DNA of 7,362 nt from JAIVJN01 sp036732565 (GTDB lineage Bacteria; Acidobacteriota; Vicinamibacteria; Vicinamibacterales; UBA2999). Under the pieces are notes generated by a model that saw only the letters and a program-made list of their open reading frames with translations, searched no databases and was not told where the DNA came from. A program made the position numbers and the translations under genes. Shown piece by piece: positions 4,546 to 7,362 of this stretch; positions within the stretch are counted from its first letter, which is position 1, and each line of letters begins with the position of its first letter. Where the stretch lies: positions 1 to 7,362 of the forward strand of contig DAINCF010000358.1 of assembly GCA_036732565.1 (NCBI GenBank), given 5' to 3'.

Positions 4546-7269
4546 ATGTCTATCGATAGCTTCAAGACCCGCACCGCATTGACGGTGAACGGGGAAACCC
4601 TGCACATCTACAGCCTGGCCGCCCTTGCGAGCGCGGGATTTCCGAACATCGCGCGCCTGCCGTTCTCGTTGAAGATCCTGCTCGAGAACCTGCTGCGGCG
4701 CGAGGACAACGGGTACGTCAAAGCCGACGACATCAAGACGTTGGCCTCCTGGGATTCTGGGCTTGCCTCGCCGAAGCATGGCGGAGGCGGGGCAGCGAAG
4801 GATAAAGAGATCTCGTTCATGCCGGCACGGGTGCTGCTCCAGGACTTCACCGGAGTCCCGTGCGTCGTCGACCTGGCGGCCATGCGCGACGGCATCACGA
4901 CGTTGGGGGGCAATCCGGAGCGGGTCAACCCGCTGCAGCCGGTGGAGCTGGTGATCGATCACTCCGTGCAGGTCGATCACTTCGGCACCGCGAATGCGCT
5001 GCAGTTGAACGCCGACCTCGAGTACCAGCGCAACCGCGAGCGCTATGTGTTCCTGCGCTGGGGACAGACCGCGTTCAACAATTTCCGCGTCGTCCCACCC
5101 GAGACCGGCATCGTGCATCAGGTGAACATCGAGTACCTCGCCCGCGTGGTCTGCCGAGAGCCGATGGACGGTGTGACGGTCGCGTATCCCGATACGGTGT
5201 TCGGCACCGACTCGCACACGACGATGGTCAACGGCCTTGGCGTGGTGGGTTGGGGCGTGGGCGGGATCGAGGCCGAGGCCGCGATGCTGGGGCAACCAAG
5301 CTCCATGCTGATCCCACCGGTCGTCGGCTACCACCTGACCGGAAAGCTGCCTGAAGGATCCACCGCGACGGACCTGGTGCTGACGATCACCGAGGCGCTC
5401 CGCAAGAAGGGGGTCGTCGGCAAGTTCGTCGAGTTCTACGGTCCCGGTCTGGCGCATTTGACGATCGCCGACCGTGTGACGCTTGGCAACATGTGCCCCG
5501 AGTACGGGGCGACCGTCGCGATCTTCCCGATCGACGACATGACGCTCGAGTACCTGCGTCTGACCGGCCGCGACGAGGCCCAGGTGGCGCTGGTCGAAGC
5601 CTACGCTCGCGCGCAAGGGCTGTTCCGCACACGCGACTCGGTGGATGCCGTCTACGCCGAGACGCTGGAGCTGGATCTCGGGACGGTCGGTCCCAGCCTC
5701 GCCGGACCACGTCGTCCGCAGGATCGTGTGCCGCTCGGTCAAGCCAAGACGTCGTTTGCGTCCGCGCTTGGCGAGCTGCAGAAGGGTGTCAAGCCGCTGG
5801 CTTCAGGAGGCACGGCGGTTGCCACGGAGACGTTGCTCGAGCACGGGTCGGTGGTGATTGCGGCGATCACGAGCTGCACGAACACCTCGAATCCCAGCGT
5901 GATGATCGGTGCGGGCCTGGTGGCGAAGAAGGCTGTGGAGAAGGGGCTGCAGCGCAAACCATGGGTGAAGACGTCCCTCGCGCCCGGTTCGAAGGTTGTG
6001 ACCGAGTACCTGGCCAGCTCCGGCTTGCAGCCATATCTCGATCAGCTCGGCTTCAATCTGGTGGGCTACGGATGCACGACCTGCATCGGCAACAGCGGTC
6101 CGCTGCCGGATGAGATTGCGGCGGAGGTCCGCGAGCGCGGGTTGGTGGTTGCGTCGGTGCTCAGCGGCAACCGCAACTTCGAGGGACGCATTCAACAGGA
6201 CGTGCGCGCCAACTACCTGGCGTCGCCGCCGCTGGTCGTGGCCTATGCGCTGGCCGGATCGATGAACGTCGATGTCGCCACCGAGCCCCTTGGAACGGGG
6301 AAGGACGGGACGCCGGTCTACCTGCGCGACCTCTGGCCGAGCGAGGGCGAAATCCAGCAGGCGATGCTGTCATCGGTGACCTCGGAGGCGTTCAAACGGC
6401 AGTACGCGAGCGTGTTCGAGGGCGACGCGCGGTGGCGGGCGTTGCCCGTGCCGACCGGCGACCGCTTCCAGTGGGAGGAGGACTCGACCTACATCCGCCG
6501 TCCCCCATTCCTCGAGAACCTGACGATGGAGCCGCGTGCGCTGGAGGACCTGACGGGCGCGCGCGTGCTCGCGTTGTTGGGGGACAGCATCACGACAGAT
6601 CACATCTCGCCAGCCGGATCGATCAAGGTGGACAGCCCCGCGGGGAGGTACTTGATCGCTCACGGGGTGCAGCCGAAGGACTTCAACTCGTACGGCGCGC
6701 GTCGTGGCAATCACGAAGTGATGATGCGCGGCACGTTCGCGAACCCGCGGATCAAGAACCAGCTCGTGCCCGGCGTCGAAGGCGGCGTGACGAAGTATCT
6801 TCCCACCGACGAGGTGATGGCGATCTACGACGCGGCGATGCGCTATCAACAGGACGGTACGCCGCTGATCGTGCTGGCAGGCAAGGAGTACGGATCCGGG
6901 TCCTCCCGCGACTGGGCCGCGAAGGGCACCATGCTGCTGGGTGTGAAAGCGGCGATCGCGGAGAGCTTCGAGCGCATCCATCGCAGCAACCTCGTGAACA
7001 TGGGGGTGCTGCCGCTGCAGTTCGAGGACGGCGCCAGCGCGTCGAGCCTGGGGCTGACCGGCCACGAAACGTTCGATCTCGTCGGGTCGGGTTCGGCATT
7101 GCAACCGCGCGGCCGCGTCACCGTGCGCGCGCGTGGTGAGAAGGGCCGAGCATGGGAGTTCAAGGCGATCGTGCGCATCGATACGCCGGAGGAATTGGTC
7201 GCCTACTCTCACGGCGGGATCCTGCCGTATGTGGTGCGCCAGCTCGCCCGCAAGTCGAGCAGAAGTTAG
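4546..7269 (+). CDS. acnA: Aconitate hydratase (AcnA/IRP1 type)
   Basis: The product has 907 residues, near the roughly 890 typical of AcnA. Aconitase isomerises citrate to isocitrate via cis-aconitate in the cytosolic TCA and glyoxylate cycles, using a [4Fe-4S] cluster. Cluster ligands are visible as C444 (in ITSCTNTSNP) and C510 and C513 (in GYGCTTCIGNSGPL). Other family blocks are RVLLQDFTGVPCVVDLAAMRD (near 95-115), the DSHTTMVNGLG motif (from 222) and, in the C-terminal swivel domain, YGSGSSRDWAAKG (782-794) with the active-site serine/arginine region. It starts at ATG 4546 with SIDSFKTRTALTVNG, the usual AcnA opening. It is separated from the envelope genes by the repeat array, so it is probably its own transcription unit. 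AcnA proteins can become RNA-binding when the cluster is lost; nothing here shows that directly. No defect is seen. Confidence 0.98.
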   Translation: MSIDSFKTRTALTVNGETLHIYSLAALASAGFPNIARLPFSLKILLENLLRREDNGYVKADDIKTLASWDSGLASPKHGGGGAAKDKEISFMPARVLLQDFTGVPCVVDLAAMRDGITTLGGNPERVNPLQPVELVIDHSVQVDHFGTANALQLNADLEYQRNRERYVFLRWGQTAFNNFRVVPPETGIVHQVNIEYLARVVCREPMDGVTVAYPDTVFGTDSHTTMVNGLGVVGWGVGGIEAEAAMLGQPSSMLIPPVVGYHLTGKLPEGSTATDLVLTITEALRKKGVVGKFVEFYGPGLAHLTIADRVTLGNMCPEYGATVAIFPIDDMTLEYLRLTGRDEAQVALVEAYARAQGLFRTRDSVDAVYAETLELDLGTVGPSLAGPRRPQDRVPLGQAKTSFASALGELQKGVKPLASGGTAVATETLLEHGSVVIAAITSCTNTSNPSVMIGAGLVAKKAVEKGLQRKPWVKTSLAPGSKVVTEYLASSGLQPYLDQLGFNLVGYGCTTCIGNSGPLPDEIAAEVRERGLVVASVLSGNRNFEGRIQQDVRANYLASPPLVVAYALAGSMNVDVATEPLGTGKDGTPVYLRDLWPSEGEIQQAMLSSVTSEAFKRQYASVFEGDARWRALPVPTGDRFQWEEDSTYIRRPPFLENLTMEPRALEDLTGARVLALLGDSITTDHISPAGSIKVDSPAGRYLIAHGVQPKDFNSYGARRGNHEVMMRGTFANPRIKNQLVPGVEGGVTKYLPTDEVMAIYDAAMRYQQDGTPLIVLAGKEYGSGSSRDWAAKGTMLLGVKAAIAESFERIHRSNLVNMGVLPLQFEDGASASSLGLTGHETFDLVGSGSALQPRGRVTVRARGEKGRAWEFKAIVRIDTPEELVAYSHGGILPYVVRQLARKSSRS

Positions 7270-7275
7270 TCAACC

Positions 7276-7296
7276 GCGTTCGGAGAGAACGCCTTT
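7276..7296 (+). terminator. Weak terminator-like hairpin after acnA
   Basis: GCGTTC (7276-7281) pairs with GAACGC (7287-7292) around a GGAGA loop, and CCTTTAG follows. It begins 7 bases after the acnA stop. The stem is only 6 bp and the T-run only three, so termination would be inefficient unless the adjacent REP-like hairpins help. Confidence 0.4.
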
Positions 7297-7307
7297 AGAG
7301 TCGTTGA

Positions 7308-7362
7308 AAAATTCGTGGGGGCCGGCTTCAGCCGGCCCTGAGGTCCGCCTAAAGGCGGACCC
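7308..7362. repeat. REP-like double-hairpin palindromic element, right copy (cut by window end)
   Basis: AAAATTC (7308-7314) and GTGG (7315-7318) form the left half of the outer stem. Stem GGGCCGGC (7319-7326) pairs with GCCGGCCC (7331-7338), loop TTCA. TGA (7339-7341) separates it from GGTCCGCC (7342-7349) with GGCGGACC (7354-7361), loop TAAA. The closing CCAC and GAATTTT expected from the left copy fall beyond the edge. As an inverted repeat it matches positions 4-58 at 52 of 55 bases. All three differences are in the loops and spacer, none in a stem. In its reverse reading the stems are followed by CCCACGAATTTTT, so it could terminate transcription coming from the right. Confidence 0.85.

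Noticed and set aside
4264..5742. Long minus-strand open frame (492 codons) under acnA and the repeat array
   Set aside because: It is antisense to the unmistakable acnA reading frame and rich in His, Arg and Asp as expected of a GC-rich shadow; it has no recognisable domain.
1..7362. CRISPR array, tRNA, rRNA, transposase or defence genes
   Set aside because: No regularly spaced direct repeats with unique spacers, no tRNA-like cloverleaf and no matching protein motifs were found.

Overview
The window is a GC-rich piece of a Gram-negative bacterial genome. LpxB (lipid A synthesis), a C-terminal phenylalanine beta-barrel protein and a LolA-like protein all point to an outer membrane. The mix of a LolA-like protein, a matrixin protease with a carboxypeptidase-regulatory-like tail, and dense palindromic intergenic repeats resembles Acidobacteriota of the Vicinamibacteria type. 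That placement is my inference from general familiarity, not a search.

Layout: all six genes are on the + strand. Positions 1-58 hold a double-hairpin palindromic repeat (REP-like). A LolA-like protein gene (80-817, 5' end uncertain) overlaps lpxB (814-2004) by four bases. After a 45-base gap containing a perfect 8-bp hairpin comes a run of three exported proteins: an unrecognised secreted protein (2050-2598), a matrixin-type zinc metalloprotease (2595-3590) and a small outer-membrane beta-barrel protein (3587-4267). These are joined by 4-base stop/start overlaps, so they are probably co-translated. The 278-base intergenic stretch 4268-4545 carries a striking mirrored array: nine GTTC words on the left half and nine GAAC words on the right half. 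It ends just before a likely extended -10 promoter. Then comes acnA, a full-length aconitase (4546-7269), followed by a weak terminator-like hairpin and a second REP-like element (7308-7362) that runs off the window end.

The first five genes look like a cell-envelope transcription unit: lipid A disaccharide synthesis together with exported and outer-membrane proteins. Aconitase is a separate TCA-cycle unit. No CRISPR array, tRNA, rRNA, transposase or defence gene was seen. The non-routine content is in the repeats. The two end elements share loops and spacer in the same orientation but have exchanged stems, and the acnA upstream array switches strand at its centre. No clear new protein system is visible; the secreted trio is the only candidate module of unknown role.
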